Shown piece by piece: positions 18,795 to 27,574 of a stretch of DNA of 64,000 nucleotides (positions within the stretch are counted from its first letter, which is position 1; the number at the start of each line of letters is the position of its first letter). The stretch comes from JACDCA01 sp040881785. GTDB lineage: Bacteria; Acidobacteriota; Vicinamibacteria; Vicinamibacterales; 2-12-FULL-66-21. The position numbers were made by a program, and so were the translations under genes. The stretch is taken from positions 9,663-73,662 of the forward strand of contig JBBECO010000221.1 of the NCBI GenBank assembly GCA_040881785.1, in the 5' to 3' direction. Below the pieces are notes generated by a model, which was given only the letters and a program-made list of their open reading frames with translations, did no database searches and had not been told where the DNA came from.

Positions 18795-19136
18795 TCAACG
18801 TGAGCTTGATGACGACCTCGTCCTGAAAACGGTCATCCTCAACCCGTCGTAGGCGAACCGCGCGCGAATCCCGTGTTCGCGCGCCATCGCCGTCAGGGCA
18901 ACGGCGATTTCGCGCGGCTCCGAGCGAACGATCCCCGATCCGCAATGGGTGAACACGGCATTCTCGACGCCGGCCGCCGCACACCACTCGAGTTGTGTCC
19001 CAATGGCGGCGTGTCCGATGCGGACGGCGCCACGCCGTCGAATCAGCGGCCGATCGAGCGTCGCGCCATCACCAACGTACAGATCGACGTCTCCCGGGGC
19101 TGCAACTGGATTCGGCAGGCGGGCAAGGTCGGGCAC
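18795..19136 (-). pseudogene. MBL-fold metallo-hydrolase, C-terminal remnant
   Basis: About 110 residues remain of a metallo-beta-lactamase-fold protein: VDLYVGDGATLDRPLIRRRG, IGHAAIGTQLEWC, VFTHCGSGIV and a terminal FAYDGLRM. The THCGS and GHA segments correspond to the C-terminal metal ligands of the family. The N-terminal half with the HxHxDH motif is absent: upstream the frame is closed by a stop about 30 codons before GTG 19136, and another frame there gives unrelated sequence. The surviving frame has no good ribosome site. I interpret it as a 3' remnant left by a deletion. Confidence 0.65.
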
Positions 19137-19226
19137 GACCTCACACTCTGTTCGTTCGCGTTCGGGCAGCGGTCAGCCTCGCACGGCTCGGCGTTGATGA
19201 ACGCCGCCTCGTGCCGCGATGGTGTG

Positions 19227-19442
19227 TCACACTCCCGCGCCGTGGACAACATAGGCCCCGCCCGCGGTCCGTCTGAGAACCTGTGCGGCCACGAGGGCAT
19301 CCACCAGTGCATCGCAGACGAACGCGTCCAGTCCCCACAGCTTCTGCATCTGCTTTTTGTTCAGGCTCAAACCAGGCATCTCCTGGTACTCGCCGCGGAT
19401 ACGTTGAAGCCACTCCGACACGGGTAATTGAGCTGACACCAT
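19227..19442 (-). CDS. Small conserved protein, possibly winged-helix-like
   Basis: The 71-residue protein begins MVSAQLPVSEWLQRIRGEYQ and continues MPGLSLNKKQMQKLWGLD and ALVDALVAAQVLRRTAGG. The arrangement (helix, turn, helix ending in ALVDALVAAQVL, then a short beta hairpin) resembles a mini winged-helix DNA-binding fold; this is inference. Similar 70-residue proteins occur in stress loci of Acidobacteria. The start is well supported: GGAGG lies five bases before ATG 19442. Upstream, 19443-19584 is AT-richer and includes the near-palindrome GGGAATTTCCC at 19558-19568. Confidence 0.7.
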   Translation of the reverse strand: MVSAQLPVSEWLQRIRGEYQEMPGLSLNKKQMQKLWGLDAFVCDALVDALVAAQVLRRTAGGAYVVHGAGV

Positions 19443-19584
19443 CGTTGCCTCCGGAAGCACGGACGTTCGTGTGCAGGCACATCCCGGGCCAGATCGAATT
19501 GGGCGCGGACCGTACGACATCGGGCGATCTTCAGGAATCAGATGCAACAGGCATTGGGGGAATTTCCCAAGGTTAGTGGGAATG

Positions 19585-20148
19585 TTAACGACGCCTCGCA
19601 ACACGAGTGGAGCTGCAGACGAGGCGCAGGTGCGACCATCCTCGTCGATCCAGCGATTTGTCGAACGCGCCCGACGCATCTCGAACGACCGCGTCGGGGT
19701 CGACGGCGCGATCGAGTACGAGCACGATGACCGCCGGCGGCGCTCCATCGCGCCATTCCAGTTCGTGGAGCCTCCACACGGGAACACCGAGCGACTGGGG
19801 CACTGGCGGCACATCCTCGCCAACGAGAACGAGTCTGGCTGCCACGCGGGCGGTGATACGCGCCAGCAACTCGGGCGAGGCGCGGTAATCGATCGGCACG
19901 ACGATGACACCGCCGAGCAGACAGCCCCAGAACGCGACGATCCATTCCGGGCGGTTCTCGCTCCAGAACACGACCTTGTCGCCCTTGCGGACGCCGGCGT
20001 CGACCAGTCGTGACGCGAATCCGCGGGCGGCGCGGCCAACCTCCACGTACGAGTGGCTTCGCGCTCTGAAGCCATCGTCGTACACGAGGAACGGACCCTT
20101 CGCTCTGGAGAGGTCGTCGAAGTAGTCAATCAGGGTGTCTCGAGGCAC
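19585..20148 (-). pseudogene. Acyl-CoA/AMP-dependent ligase, N-terminal remnant
   Basis: The frame from ATG 20148 encodes the first 150 or so residues of an adenylate-forming ligase: DYFDDLSRAKGPFLVYDDGF, SYVEVGRAARGFASRL, GDKVVFWSENRPEW and GGVIVVPIDYRASPELL. It then degenerates (around residue 155) and stops before the phosphate-binding loop, so no catalytic motif is present. The full enzyme would be over 500 residues. The start is intact and lies 21 bases after the end of rtcB, which is on the same strand, so this looks like the 5' stump of a former operon member. Confidence 0.72.
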
Positions 20149-20169
20149 GTCTGCGTCCTCGCGGCCGAC

Positions 20170-21600
20170 CTATCCCTTGACGCACACCAGCGGTACCAGC
20201 TTCGCCACCTTGCGCGAGAGGCCGACCGCATCGGCCGCATCGACGACGGCGCCCACATCCTTGTAAGCGCCAGGCGCTTCTTCCGCGACGCCGCGCGACG
20301 AAGGACTCTTCACGATGATCCCGCGCCCGGCCAACTCGTCGATCACCTGGCGCCCCTTCCACGTATGGAGCGCCTTGTGGCGGCTCATGGCCCGCCCGGC
20401 ACCATGGCAGGACGATGAGAACGACAATCGCCCGGCATCCTTCGTGCCGACGAGGATGTAGGAGGCGGTCCCCATCGTGCCGCCGATCAACACTGGCTGC
20501 CCGATCGCACGCAGGCCGTCCGGCAGCTCAGGATGTCCTGGCCCCAGCGCGCGCGTCGCACCCTTGCGATGAATGAAGACCGGCTTCGCCGCGCCGTTGC
20601 ACACGTGGGTCTCGACCTTGCACGTGTTGTGTGACACGTCGTAGAGCAGGGTGAGGGTCGCCTGCGTCAGTACGGTGGCGAACGCCTCGCGCACGAGATG
20701 CGTGATGATTTGGCGATTGGCCAGTGCACAGTTGATCCCCGCACGCATGGCTCCGAGATAGCGACGGCCGAGCTCCGATTCGACTGGCGCGCACGCGAGC
20801 TCCCGATCCGGCAGCGTGATGCCGAACCCGGGGGCGGCAATCGCCATCTCCTTCAGGAACTCGGTGCCGATCTGGTGACCCAGGCCTCTCGAGCCGCAAT
20901 GGATGGAGACGACCACGTCGTCCACCGCCACGCCGAATCCCCGCGCGACATCAGGGTCGTAGATCTCCGCCACCCGCTGCACCTCGAGGTAGTGATTGCC
21001 GGAGCCAAGGGTGCCCATTTCGTCCTGCTGCCGATGTCGCGCCTTGAACGACACGGACGACGCGACTGCGCCCGCCATGCAGCCATGTTCCTCGACCCGA
21101 TCGAGATCGGCCTCCGTTCCGTAGCCGCGTTGCACGGCCCAACGTGCGCCGCCTTCCAGCATGGCGTCGAGCTCGCGGTCGTCCAGGTGAATCCGGCCAC
21201 GACTGCCGACCCCTGCCGGCACACTGCGGGATAACTGGTGGGCGAGGTCACGCTTGAGCGGCTCGATTGCGTCGGCAGTCACTCCCGTGCGCAGGGTGCG
21301 GACGCCGCACGAGATATCGAACCCGACGCCGCCAGCCGAGACGATACCGCCCTCCTGCGGGTCGAAGGCCGCGACGCCCCCGATCGGAAATCCATAGCCC
21401 CAGTGCGCGTCCGGCATGGCGTACGACGCGCGTTGAATGCCCGGCAGCATCGCGACGTTGGTGATCTGTTCACGGACTTTCTCGTCCATCTCACGGACGA
21501 GCGCCTCGGACGCGTAGATCACGCCGGGGACGCGCATGGCGCCAGCCTGGGGGATCCACCACTCGCAGTCGGACTTGCGCACGAGCGATGACACGTCCAT
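20170..21600 (-). CDS. rtcB: RtcB family RNA-splicing ligase
   Basis: RtcB joins RNA 2',3'-cyclic phosphate or 3'-phosphate ends to 5'-OH ends using GTP and Mn2+. All hallmarks are present in the 476 residues: GIQRASYAMPDAHWGYGFPI, GVGFDISCGVR (metal-binding Cys), LGSGNHYLEVQ, VSIHCGSRGLGHQIG, DVSHNTCK and HGAGRAMSR, which contains the guanylated histidine. AGGTGG precedes ATG 21600. Its usual partners are damaged: archease immediately upstream is broken, and an RtcA remnant lies 7 kb away. RtcB can work without archease but then turns over poorly, so activity here may be low or supported by another copy. Confidence 0.93.
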   Translation of the reverse strand: MDVSSLVRKSDCEWWIPQAGAMRVPGVIYASEALVREMDEKVREQITNVAMLPGIQRASYAMPDAHWGYGFPIGGVAAFDPQEGGIVSAGGVGFDISCGVRTLRTGVTADAIEPLKRDLAHQLSRSVPAGVGSRGRIHLDDRELDAMLEGGARWAVQRGYGTEADLDRVEEHGCMAGAVASSVSFKARHRQQDEMGTLGSGNHYLEVQRVAEIYDPDVARGFGVAVDDVVVSIHCGSRGLGHQIGTEFLKEMAIAAPGFGITLPDRELACAPVESELGRRYLGAMRAGINCALANRQIITHLVREAFATVLTQATLTLLYDVSHNTCKVETHVCNGAAKPVFIHRKGATRALGPGHPELPDGLRAIGQPVLIGGTMGTASYILVGTKDAGRLSFSSSCHGAGRAMSRHKALHTWKGRQVIDELAGRGIIVKSPSSRGVAEEAPGAYKDVGAVVDAADAVGLSRKVAKLVPLVCVKG

Positions 21601-21612
21601 AACCCACCTGCT

Positions 21613-21925
21613 TTAAACATCGACGACACATTGCACGCGCCAGCCGTCTGGATTCTCTGCAACTTGGAGGGCAGTGAGTGTCGCCCCCTTGATTTCGACA
21701 GCTGGCTCGTGCCGAACGAGGTCAACTGGCTCCCCATAGGCGGTGGCGCGCAGCTCCCCTCCCTCGATCTCCACTGCGAAGTCGCCAAACAGCATCGTCC
21801 GAACGGCCATCTCGTAGACGAGCGCATTCAGCCACTCGACCAGGAGGAAGGACGCCGATATCAGCGTCATGTGGGAAGTGCGCCCACGACGATCTGCGTG
21901 TCGCCGCTTCCTGGTCCATATCCAC
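21613..21925 (-). pseudogene. Archease with a large internal deletion and frameshift
   Basis: Archease helps RtcB to be guanylated repeatedly. Here the first part reads MDQEAATRRSSWAHFPHDAD then IGV, with the conserved HDADIG calcium-site motif. The frame then jumps: the next frame reads LLVEWLNALVYEMAVRTMLF and, at the end, EIKGATLTALQVA and a QCVVDV C-terminus, all typical of archease. About 60 codons of the middle are gone and the junction (near 21870) is not a multiple of three. The remaining out-of-frame reading would give no archease. The TAA stop lies 12 bases before rtcB, preserving the usual archease-rtcB order. Confidence 0.78.
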
Positions 21926-22025
21926 ACGTGATCATGCGGCGACCCTCGGCGCCGCGGTCATGATCTCTGACTTTCATGGTCCGCTTTGTTCCAGACGAGG
22001 CACGCCTGCCGTCTGCCGTCTCGCG

Positions 22026-22292
22026 CTATTCCCCGCAGCGCGCCACCGACCCGAGCCCGAAGCCGACCAGCGCGCCCACCAGGGCGCCGACACCGGCCGC
22101 AACCATCACGGCGCTCCCGGGGCGCCGCCTGATTTTCAGAACGGCGGCTGCGGCCGCGTCCTCAGCGGCGTGCTGACTCCGGACCATGACCCGCCGGCCT
22201 TGGCGTCTCGTCTCGTCGAGCTTCTCGAGCGCCGGACTCAACCGTTCCTTCACGGCTTCCACTGCATTTGCGGCTCCACTGTCAGTGGCCAT
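22026..22292 (-). CDS. Small ElaB/YqjD-like membrane-anchored protein
   Basis: The 88-residue protein starts at ATG 22292, with GGAGG five bases upstream. It has a charged helical N-terminal half (AVEAVKERLSPALEKLDETR) and a C-terminal glycine-zipper-like membrane helix (SAVMVAAGVGALVGALVGFG) ending in a short tail. This layout is that of DUF883 (ElaB/YqjD) proteins, C-tail-anchored inner-membrane proteins made in stationary phase that can bind ribosomes. Sequence identity to named members cannot be judged by eye. It is divergent from polX; the bases between (22293-22693) show no other convincing gene. Confidence 0.62.
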   Translation of the reverse strand: MATDSGAANAVEAVKERLSPALEKLDETRRQGRRVMVRSQHAAEDAAAAAVLKIRRRPGSAVMVAAGVGALVGALVGFGLGSVARCGE

Positions 22293-22693
22293 AGCGACCT
22301 CCGGCTGCGCTCGCCGCAAGAGCTGCGCCGTTATGTCCAGAGGAAGTGGCCCGACGATGGGCCGCGATACTCGCCGAAGCATCCCGCCCGATTTTCGCAT
22401 CGGCAGAGCCGGCTCGTGCGGAGGATTTCCAAACGCGTGCGAACTTCTTCGCATCGGATCGGTACTCGTCGGTCGGCAGCTCGAAACACTGACCTTTCAT
22501 TCGTTGACGGCGCCGACCGCCACCGCCTTTCGAACGCGACAAGGGAGCCACAGGGCTGCCAGCCGTAACCGTGGCCACACCGGTCATTCGCCTCACGCTA
22601 TGGCTTCATTCTGGCATTTGCCGAGGAGCAGGGCGAGAAGGGACCGCAGGCGAGCACCGTGCGCATTCTCGGCAAGCATCATTACGTGGCGCC

Positions 22694-24514
22694 ATGAGGG
22701 CAACCGCCGTGGCCACGGCAGGGACCGCTCGCGTCGCTACCACTCCTGCGCCACATCACCGCCGCAGCCACCCCGGGGCGCGGCACCGGGGTCCCCGTCG
22801 CTCTGTCGAGAACATCGACATCGCGCGCCTCTTCGAGGAGATCGCCGACCTGCTCGAGATCCAGGGTGAGAATCAGTTCCGTGTGCGCGCGTACCGGACG
22901 GCCGCGAGGACCCTTGGCACGCTCGGCGTCCCCGCAGCCTCCGTCGCGGCGGAAGGACGTCTCGACGAGCTGCCGGGCATCGGCAGGGACCTGGCGGACA
23001 AGATCTGCACGATTCTCCACACGGGCACGCTGCCGCTCCTGCAGGAGTTGACAGCGAAGACGCCGGAGAGCCTGGTGCAGATGCTCAGGATTCCGGGCCT
23101 CGGCCCGAAGCGCGCGAAGCAGATCTACGACACGCTCGGCATCACGACGCTGGAGGCCCTCGAGACGGCGGCGAACACCGGGAAGCTCCGGGAGCTGCCA
23201 GGCATCAAGAGCACGATCGAACACAAGATTCTACAGGGCCTGGCGGACCTGCGCGGGCACAGCGGGCGATGGCGGCTCGCCGACGCCGACGCGTACGTCC
23301 ACTCGCTCGTCGCCTATCTGAAAGCCAGTCCCGCCGTCGCGCAGCTGGAGGTTGCGGGCAGCTACCGGCGACGAAAAGACACGGTGGGCGATATCGACAT
23401 CCTGGTCGCCTCATCGCGTCCGGCCGCCGTGGTGAAGCAGTTCACGTCGTATGCACGTGTGACGCAGGTGCAGGCCGAAGGCCCGACGCGCAGCGCCGTG
23501 GTGCTCGATTGCGGGCTGCGGGTCGATCTGCGCGTCGTTCACGCGGTGTCATTGGGATCGGCGCTGCATTACTTCACGGGCTCAAAGCCGCACAACATCG
23601 CGATTCGCGCGCTCGGTCTCAAGCGCGGCCTCAAGATCAACAAGTACGGCGTGTTCCGCGGGACACGCCGCATCGGGGGACGCACTGAGGAACAGGTCTT
23701 CGAGGCCGTCGGCCTCCCGTGGATCGCACCAGAATTGCGCGAGGCGCGAGGGGAGATCGAAGCCGCCCGCAGCGGGCAGCTGCCGAAGCTGATCGAACTC
23801 TCAGACATCCGCGGCGATCTGCAGGTTCACACCAGCGCCACTGACGGCGTGAACGACCTTGCGGAGATGGTCGAGGCAGCGCGCAAGCGGGGCTACGAAT
23901 ACGTCGCCATCACCGATCACACGAAGGCTGTTCGGGTGGCCGGAGGTCTGACCCGCGGCGCGTTTCATCAGCAGTTCAAGGCGATCGAGCGCCTGCAGAA
24001 GAAGTGCTCGAGCATCACGATCCTGAAGGGTGCGGAGGTCGACATTCTCGATGATGGGACGCTCGACTTGGACGATGCGACACTGGCCGAGCTCGACGTG
24101 GTGATCGTCGCGGTGCACTCGAAGTTCAACGTCTCGCGTCCGGCCATGACCAAGCGCATCATCAGGGCACTCAAGCACCCGCATGTGCAGATTCTGGCGC
24201 ATCCCACCGGGCGGATCATCGGCCAGCGCGAACCGTATCAGCTCGACTTCGACGAGATCTTCAAGGCGGCCACCGACTATGGCGTGGCGCTTGAAATCAA
24301 CGCACAACCCGAGCGGCTCGATCTCGACGACGTGCAGGCGCGCGCAGCGCAGGAGGCCGGTGTGGCGCTGGTCATCAGCACGGATGCGCACCGGAGGGAG
24401 GAGTTGAACTGCATGCGCTACGGCGTCGACCAGGCTCGACGCGCGTGGTGCGAGGCGCAGCACATCCTCAACACGCGCCCGCTCGCCGGGCTGCAGAAGG
24501 CCTTACGCCGATGA
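22694..24514 (+). CDS. polX: DNA polymerase/3'-5' exonuclease PolX (PolX + PHP)
   Basis: The 606-residue protein joins a family X polymerase to a PHP exonuclease, as in bacterial PolX repair enzymes. It has the N-terminal 8-kDa-like domain (EEIADLLEIQGENQFRVRAY), two HhH segments (LDELPGIGRDLADKI and RIPGLGPKRAKQIYDTLG), and the nucleotidyltransferase motif GSYRRRKDTVGDIDILVA, with both catalytic aspartates. In the PHP domain DLQVHTSATDG, YVAITDH, GAEVDIL, VHSKF, LAHPTGR and STDAH supply the metal ligands. I start it at ATG 22694; the frame is open further upstream. The stop overlaps the ATG of ligA (ATGA at 24511-24514), so a gap-filling polymerase and a ligase were coupled. Confidence 0.9.
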   Translation: MRATAVATAGTARVATTPAPHHRRSHPGARHRGPRRSVENIDIARLFEEIADLLEIQGENQFRVRAYRTAARTLGTLGVPAASVAAEGRLDELPGIGRDLADKICTILHTGTLPLLQELTAKTPESLVQMLRIPGLGPKRAKQIYDTLGITTLEALETAANTGKLRELPGIKSTIEHKILQGLADLRGHSGRWRLADADAYVHSLVAYLKASPAVAQLEVAGSYRRRKDTVGDIDILVASSRPAAVVKQFTSYARVTQVQAEGPTRSAVVLDCGLRVDLRVVHAVSLGSALHYFTGSKPHNIAIRALGLKRGLKINKYGVFRGTRRIGGRTEEQVFEAVGLPWIAPELREARGEIEAARSGQLPKLIELSDIRGDLQVHTSATDGVNDLAEMVEAARKRGYEYVAITDHTKAVRVAGGLTRGAFHQQFKAIERLQKKCSSITILKGAEVDILDDGTLDLDDATLAELDVVIVAVHSKFNVSRPAMTKRIIRALKHPHVQILAHPTGRIIGQREPYQLDFDEIFKAATDYGVALEINAQPERLDLDDVQARAAQEAGVALVISTDAHRREELNCMRYGVDQARRAWCEAQHILNTRPLAGLQKALRR

Positions 24515-25932
24515 CGCCGCGCCTGCGCGGAAACGGACGCGCGGCACAGATCGAACCTGTGGCGCCGAGCGCGAGGGTCGTCCGCCGTGTGGAGCACTTG
24601 CGGGAGCAGATTCGTCACCACGACTACCGGTACTACGTACTCGACCGGCCGACCATCAGCGATGCGGCGTACGACGCGCTGATGCGCGAGCTGCAGACAC
24701 TGGAAGCGCACGATCCAGAGCTGGTGAGACCGGACTCTCCAACCCAGCGCGTCGGCGGCGAGGTACGTGAGGGCTTCCGCACGGTGGCACATCGTGCGCC
24801 GCTCCTCAGCCTCGAATCGACCACCGATCCAGAGGCAGTCCGCCTGTTCGACGGTCGCATCAGAGCAGCTCTCGGTCCGTCGGTGCGGTACGTCCTCGAG
24901 CCGAAGTTCGACGGACTGTCCATTGAAGTGGTGTACGAGCGCGGGCAACTGGCCTCCGCGTCGACGCGCGGCGATGGCCAGCGGGGCGAGGACGTCACGG
25001 CGAACGTTCGGACGATTCGCGCGGTGCCGCTGCGCCTGCGAAAGGGCCCCGCCTCGATACCCAGACTGCTGGCGGTGCGTGGCGAGGTGCTCATGCGCCG
25101 CTCCGATTTTGCGACGCTCAATGAGCGATTGCGCCGTGCCGGCGAGCCACGCTTTGCCAACCCCCGCAATGCCGCTGCCGGCTCCGTCCGGCAGTTGGAT
25201 TCTCGCATCACGGCACGGCGAGCGCTGAACGTGTACTTCTACGACGTGCTCGCGATTGAAGGGGGCGGCAAGGCTGAGACGGCCTCCACGCTTGCCGAAT
25301 GGATGCGCGCCTGGGGCCTGCGAATGAGCCCGCACCAGCGACTCGGATCGAGCACGGCTGACATCCTCGCCTACCGCCAGCGGATGGCGATGGCCCGCGA
25401 TTCGCTCGACGTGGAGATCGACGGAATTGTGGCGAAGGTCGACAGCCTGCCTGCGCGCAATCGCCTGGGGAGCACGGCGAAGCATCCGCGCTGGGCGATC
25501 GGGGTCAAGTTCGAGGCGCGCTCGGCGACGACCCGGCTCGAACGGATCGAAGTGCAGGTCGGGCGCACGGGCGTCCTGACGCCCGTCGCGGTCTTGCGCC
25601 CGGTGCCGATTGGCGGCGTCACGGTCACTCGCGCCACGCTCCACAACTGGGGCGAGCTCGCGCGCAAACGTATTCGCGCGGGCGACGCGGTGGAAGTGAT
25701 CAGGGCTGGCGTTTCCTATCCTGCCGCCGGCACTCGCGGTGCGCTCGTGCGTTGCTTCAGCAGCGGCGCCAATGCATCCGCGAGATCAGGTCTCCCGATC
25801 TCCTGCAGCTCGTACCGCGCCCGCACGACCGGCTTGTCGATCTTCACGAGCCGGCTCAGGTCGATCGGTGTGCCAACGATGACGAGGTCGCACGGAACCT
25901 GCGCAATCGTCGCTTCGAGGTCGCGAATCTGA
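24511..25932 (+). CDS. ligA: NAD-dependent DNA ligase, truncated after the OB fold
   Basis: The N-terminal part is a normal LigA: domain Ia (HHDYRYYVLDRPTISDAAYD), the adenylation lysine in LEPKFDGLS, STRGDGQRGEDVT, RGEVLM, FANPRNAAAGSVRQLD and the OB-fold start (VQVGRTGVLTPVAVL and RATLHNW). Homology ends at GDAVEVIRAG near base 25710. The Zn-finger, HhH and BRCT domains (about 270 residues) are missing, and the last 70 codons only read across the antisense end of the next gene. A truncated product might still be adenylated but should seal nicks poorly. The genome must carry another essential LigA. The junction coincides with the edge of the next gene, so a deletion fused the two convergently. 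Confidence 0.85.
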   Translation: MTPRLRGNGRAAQIEPVAPSARVVRRVEHLREQIRHHDYRYYVLDRPTISDAAYDALMRELQTLEAHDPELVRPDSPTQRVGGEVREGFRTVAHRAPLLSLESTTDPEAVRLFDGRIRAALGPSVRYVLEPKFDGLSIEVVYERGQLASASTRGDGQRGEDVTANVRTIRAVPLRLRKGPASIPRLLAVRGEVLMRRSDFATLNERLRRAGEPRFANPRNAAAGSVRQLDSRITARRALNVYFYDVLAIEGGGKAETASTLAEWMRAWGLRMSPHQRLGSSTADILAYRQRMAMARDSLDVEIDGIVAKVDSLPARNRLGSTAKHPRWAIGVKFEARSATTRLERIEVQVGRTGVLTPVAVLRPVPIGGVTVTRATLHNWGELARKRIRAGDAVEVIRAGVSYPAAGTRGALVRCFSSGANASARSGLPISCSSYRARTTGLSIFTSRLRSIGVPTMTRSHGTCAIVASRSRI

Positions 25933-26720
25933 GCGTCCCCGTACCCCATGGCCGGCAGCAGCCGTCCAATCGCGGGGTACGTGTTATACGTGGCGGCAAT
26001 GCTGGCAACGGCGAACGGACGCGGGTCGATGATCTCTGCGGCCCCGAACTTCCGGGCCAGGACTGTCCCGGCGCCGAACCGCATCTCGCCGTGCGTCAGG
26101 GTTGGCCCGTCCTCGACCACGAGCACGCGTCGACCGGTAATGCGCTCCGCGCCATCGGCCATCACGGGCGAAGCGGCCTCCACCATGCGCGCGTCGGGGT
26201 TCGCTGCGCGCACGTGATCCCGAAGCTCCTCGGTGGCGGCGAGATCCGCCGTGTCCACCTTGTTGATGACGACCACATCGGCCATGCGGAGGTTGGCCTC
26301 GCCAGGGTAGTAGGTCAGCTCGTTTCCCAACCGCAGCGGATCGGCCACGACGACGTGGAGCGACGGCCGGTAGAACGGCAGGTCGTTGTTGCCGCCGTCC
26401 CACAGAATGATGTCGGCGTCATGCGACGCCCTTTCGAGGATCTCGGCGTAGTCGACGCCCGCGTAGACGACCGTGCCGTTTTCGAGATGTGGTTCGTACT
26501 CCTCCATTTCCTCGATCGTGCAATGCTGCGTCTGCAAATCCGCCACGCTGGCAAAACGCTGCACCCGCTGCGCGGAGAGGTCGCCATACGGCATCGGATG
26601 TCGAACGACGACGACATGGAGGCCGGCACTTCGCTAGCGCGTGTCGTCGCGGTAGACCACATTGAAATTGTGAAAGTCACGCCCGGCGGCGCCGACTATC
26701 AGGGTCCGAATGCGCTCCAT
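25716..26720 (-). pseudogene. GTPase related to cyclic 2,3-diphosphoglycerate synthetase, internally deleted
   Basis: Two pieces of one gene remain. ATG 26720 opens MERIRTLIVGAAGRDFHNFN then VVYRDD, and stops at TAG 26634-26636. The long open piece (26594 to 25716) resumes in another frame after loss of about 120 codons, with VVVVRHPMPYGDLSAQRV, YAGVDYAEIL, DIILWDGGNNDLPFYRP, VVINKVD and CDLVIVGTPIDLSRL. The missing middle contains the GAGKS-type phosphate loop, so the remainder cannot bind nucleotide normally. In intact relatives the gene is about 440 codons and sits beside carbamate kinase and ornithine carbamoyltransferase; remnants of both follow here. Confidence 0.78.
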
Positions 26721-26721
26721 G

Positions 26722-26910
26722 ACCGTAGATACGATCGACGTCCGTCACCATCGCGAGGACGTGAACCCTCAGGTGGATGGCAAGTAACGCAGAGGCGAGA
26801 TCCTTGTCGATGACGGCTTCAGTCCCCTCGAGCCGGCCTCCTCGCTGAACAACCGGTACACCTCCGCCCCCGAGTGCGATCACGAGCATGCCGGCATCGA
26901 AGAGCCACCC
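26722..26910 (-). pseudogene. arcC: Carbamate kinase, middle fragment
   Basis: About 60 codons of a carbamate kinase are left: DAGMLVIALGGGGVPVVQ, GTEAVIDKDLASALLA and VTDVDRIYG. These are the nucleotide- and carbamate-binding middle of the enzyme. Both ends are gone: upstream the sequence jumps from ornithine carbamoyltransferase into this piece at about 26908, and downstream it runs into the start of the GTPase gene at about 26721. Carbamate kinase makes ATP from carbamoyl phosphate in the arginine deiminase and related pathways. Confidence 0.72.
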
Positions 26911-27121
26911 GCGTCCGGAGCGACGGCTTCTCGAAGATCGTGGCGAGCGTCTTGCCGGCAAGCGCCTGCGCGTAACGTGCGGGCTGCTCCCGGACGTCAG
27001 CCGCGAGGGCAAGCAGCGCAAGTAACTCGTCGCGCGTCAGGTCGCGAATCGAGAGCAGATCCAGACCTCGTAGGGGTGCGCAGGTGTCCTGCGGCGATGT
27101 CTTCACCAGCGGCGCTGCCAT
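26905..27121 (-). pseudogene. Ornithine carbamoyltransferase, N-terminal fragment
   Basis: ATG 27121 opens a normal carbamoyltransferase N-terminus: GLDLLSIRDLTRDELLALLA, ARYAQALAGKTLATIF and EKPSLRTRV, the last being close to the carbamoyl-phosphate loop. Directly after SLRTR the sequence changes to carbamate kinase in another frame. About 60 of some 310 codons remain. With carbamate kinase and the GTPase it once formed a small fermentative or carbamoyl-phosphate module on the minus strand, starting six bases downstream of the TerB gene. Whether the substrate was ornithine or another amine cannot be told. Confidence 0.72.
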
Positions 27122-27127
27122 ACGCTC

Positions 27128-27574
27128 TCACCCGCGATTCTTGATGAGGAGCACTTCGACGATCTTCACGGCCGTGGCCTCGTCAATCTGAAGGACAGTC
27201 TGCAGCTCGTCGATGAACGCCTTCTCCTGGTCGCCAATGCGCCCGTCCGCCAACGCGAGATCGGCCGCGAGGGCGAACGTGGTCGCCCGCAAGTCGGAGG
27301 GAATCACTTTCGCGCACCCCGTCAGGATGGCTGGAAGGCCGTGCTCGGTCAGGAGGACGATCGCACGATTGGCCAGTGCCTCCATCGAGCCGTCGCCTGC
27401 CTGACGCAGTACATGTGATGTTCCCAGTACGCCCCCGATGCGCACCGCCTCCTCGGGGTTCACAGTGCCGTCGACGGTGATGGCGGCGATGAGGAGGGAG
27501 GCGATGGCCTCCGGAACCGTGAGCGGTGGTGCACCGACCGGCGTGTGCCGGAGCGCCTTGTCAACAACGGACAT
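27128..27574 (-). CDS. TerB-family tellurite-resistance-like protein
   Basis: The 148-residue all-helical protein matches the TerB domain: an N-terminal helix (PPLTVPEAIASLLIAAITVD, then GTVNPEEA), and a second acidic repeat (ALADGRIGDQEKAFIDELQT). The paired acidic loops DGTVNPEE and DGRIGDQE are the TerB metal-binding type. Members are cytoplasmic and linked to stress and membrane-associated Ter complexes, though the biochemical role is unclear. GAGG precedes ATG 27574. It appears intact between two remnants and overlaps the Lon-type stump by 14 bases. A second TerB protein lies at 57588-58124. Confidence 0.78.
   Translation of the reverse strand: MSVVDKALRHTPVGAPPLTVPEAIASLLIAAITVDGTVNPEEAVRIGGVLGTSHVLRQAGDGSMEALANRAIVLLTEHGLPAILTGCAKVIPSDLRATTFALAADLALADGRIGDQEKAFIDELQTVLQIDEATAVKIVEVLLIKNRG

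Noticed and set aside
19554..19570. TTGGG/CCCAA palindrome as a regulator site
   Set aside because: It matches no well-known operator and the arms are short; noted only as an AT-rich intergenic feature.
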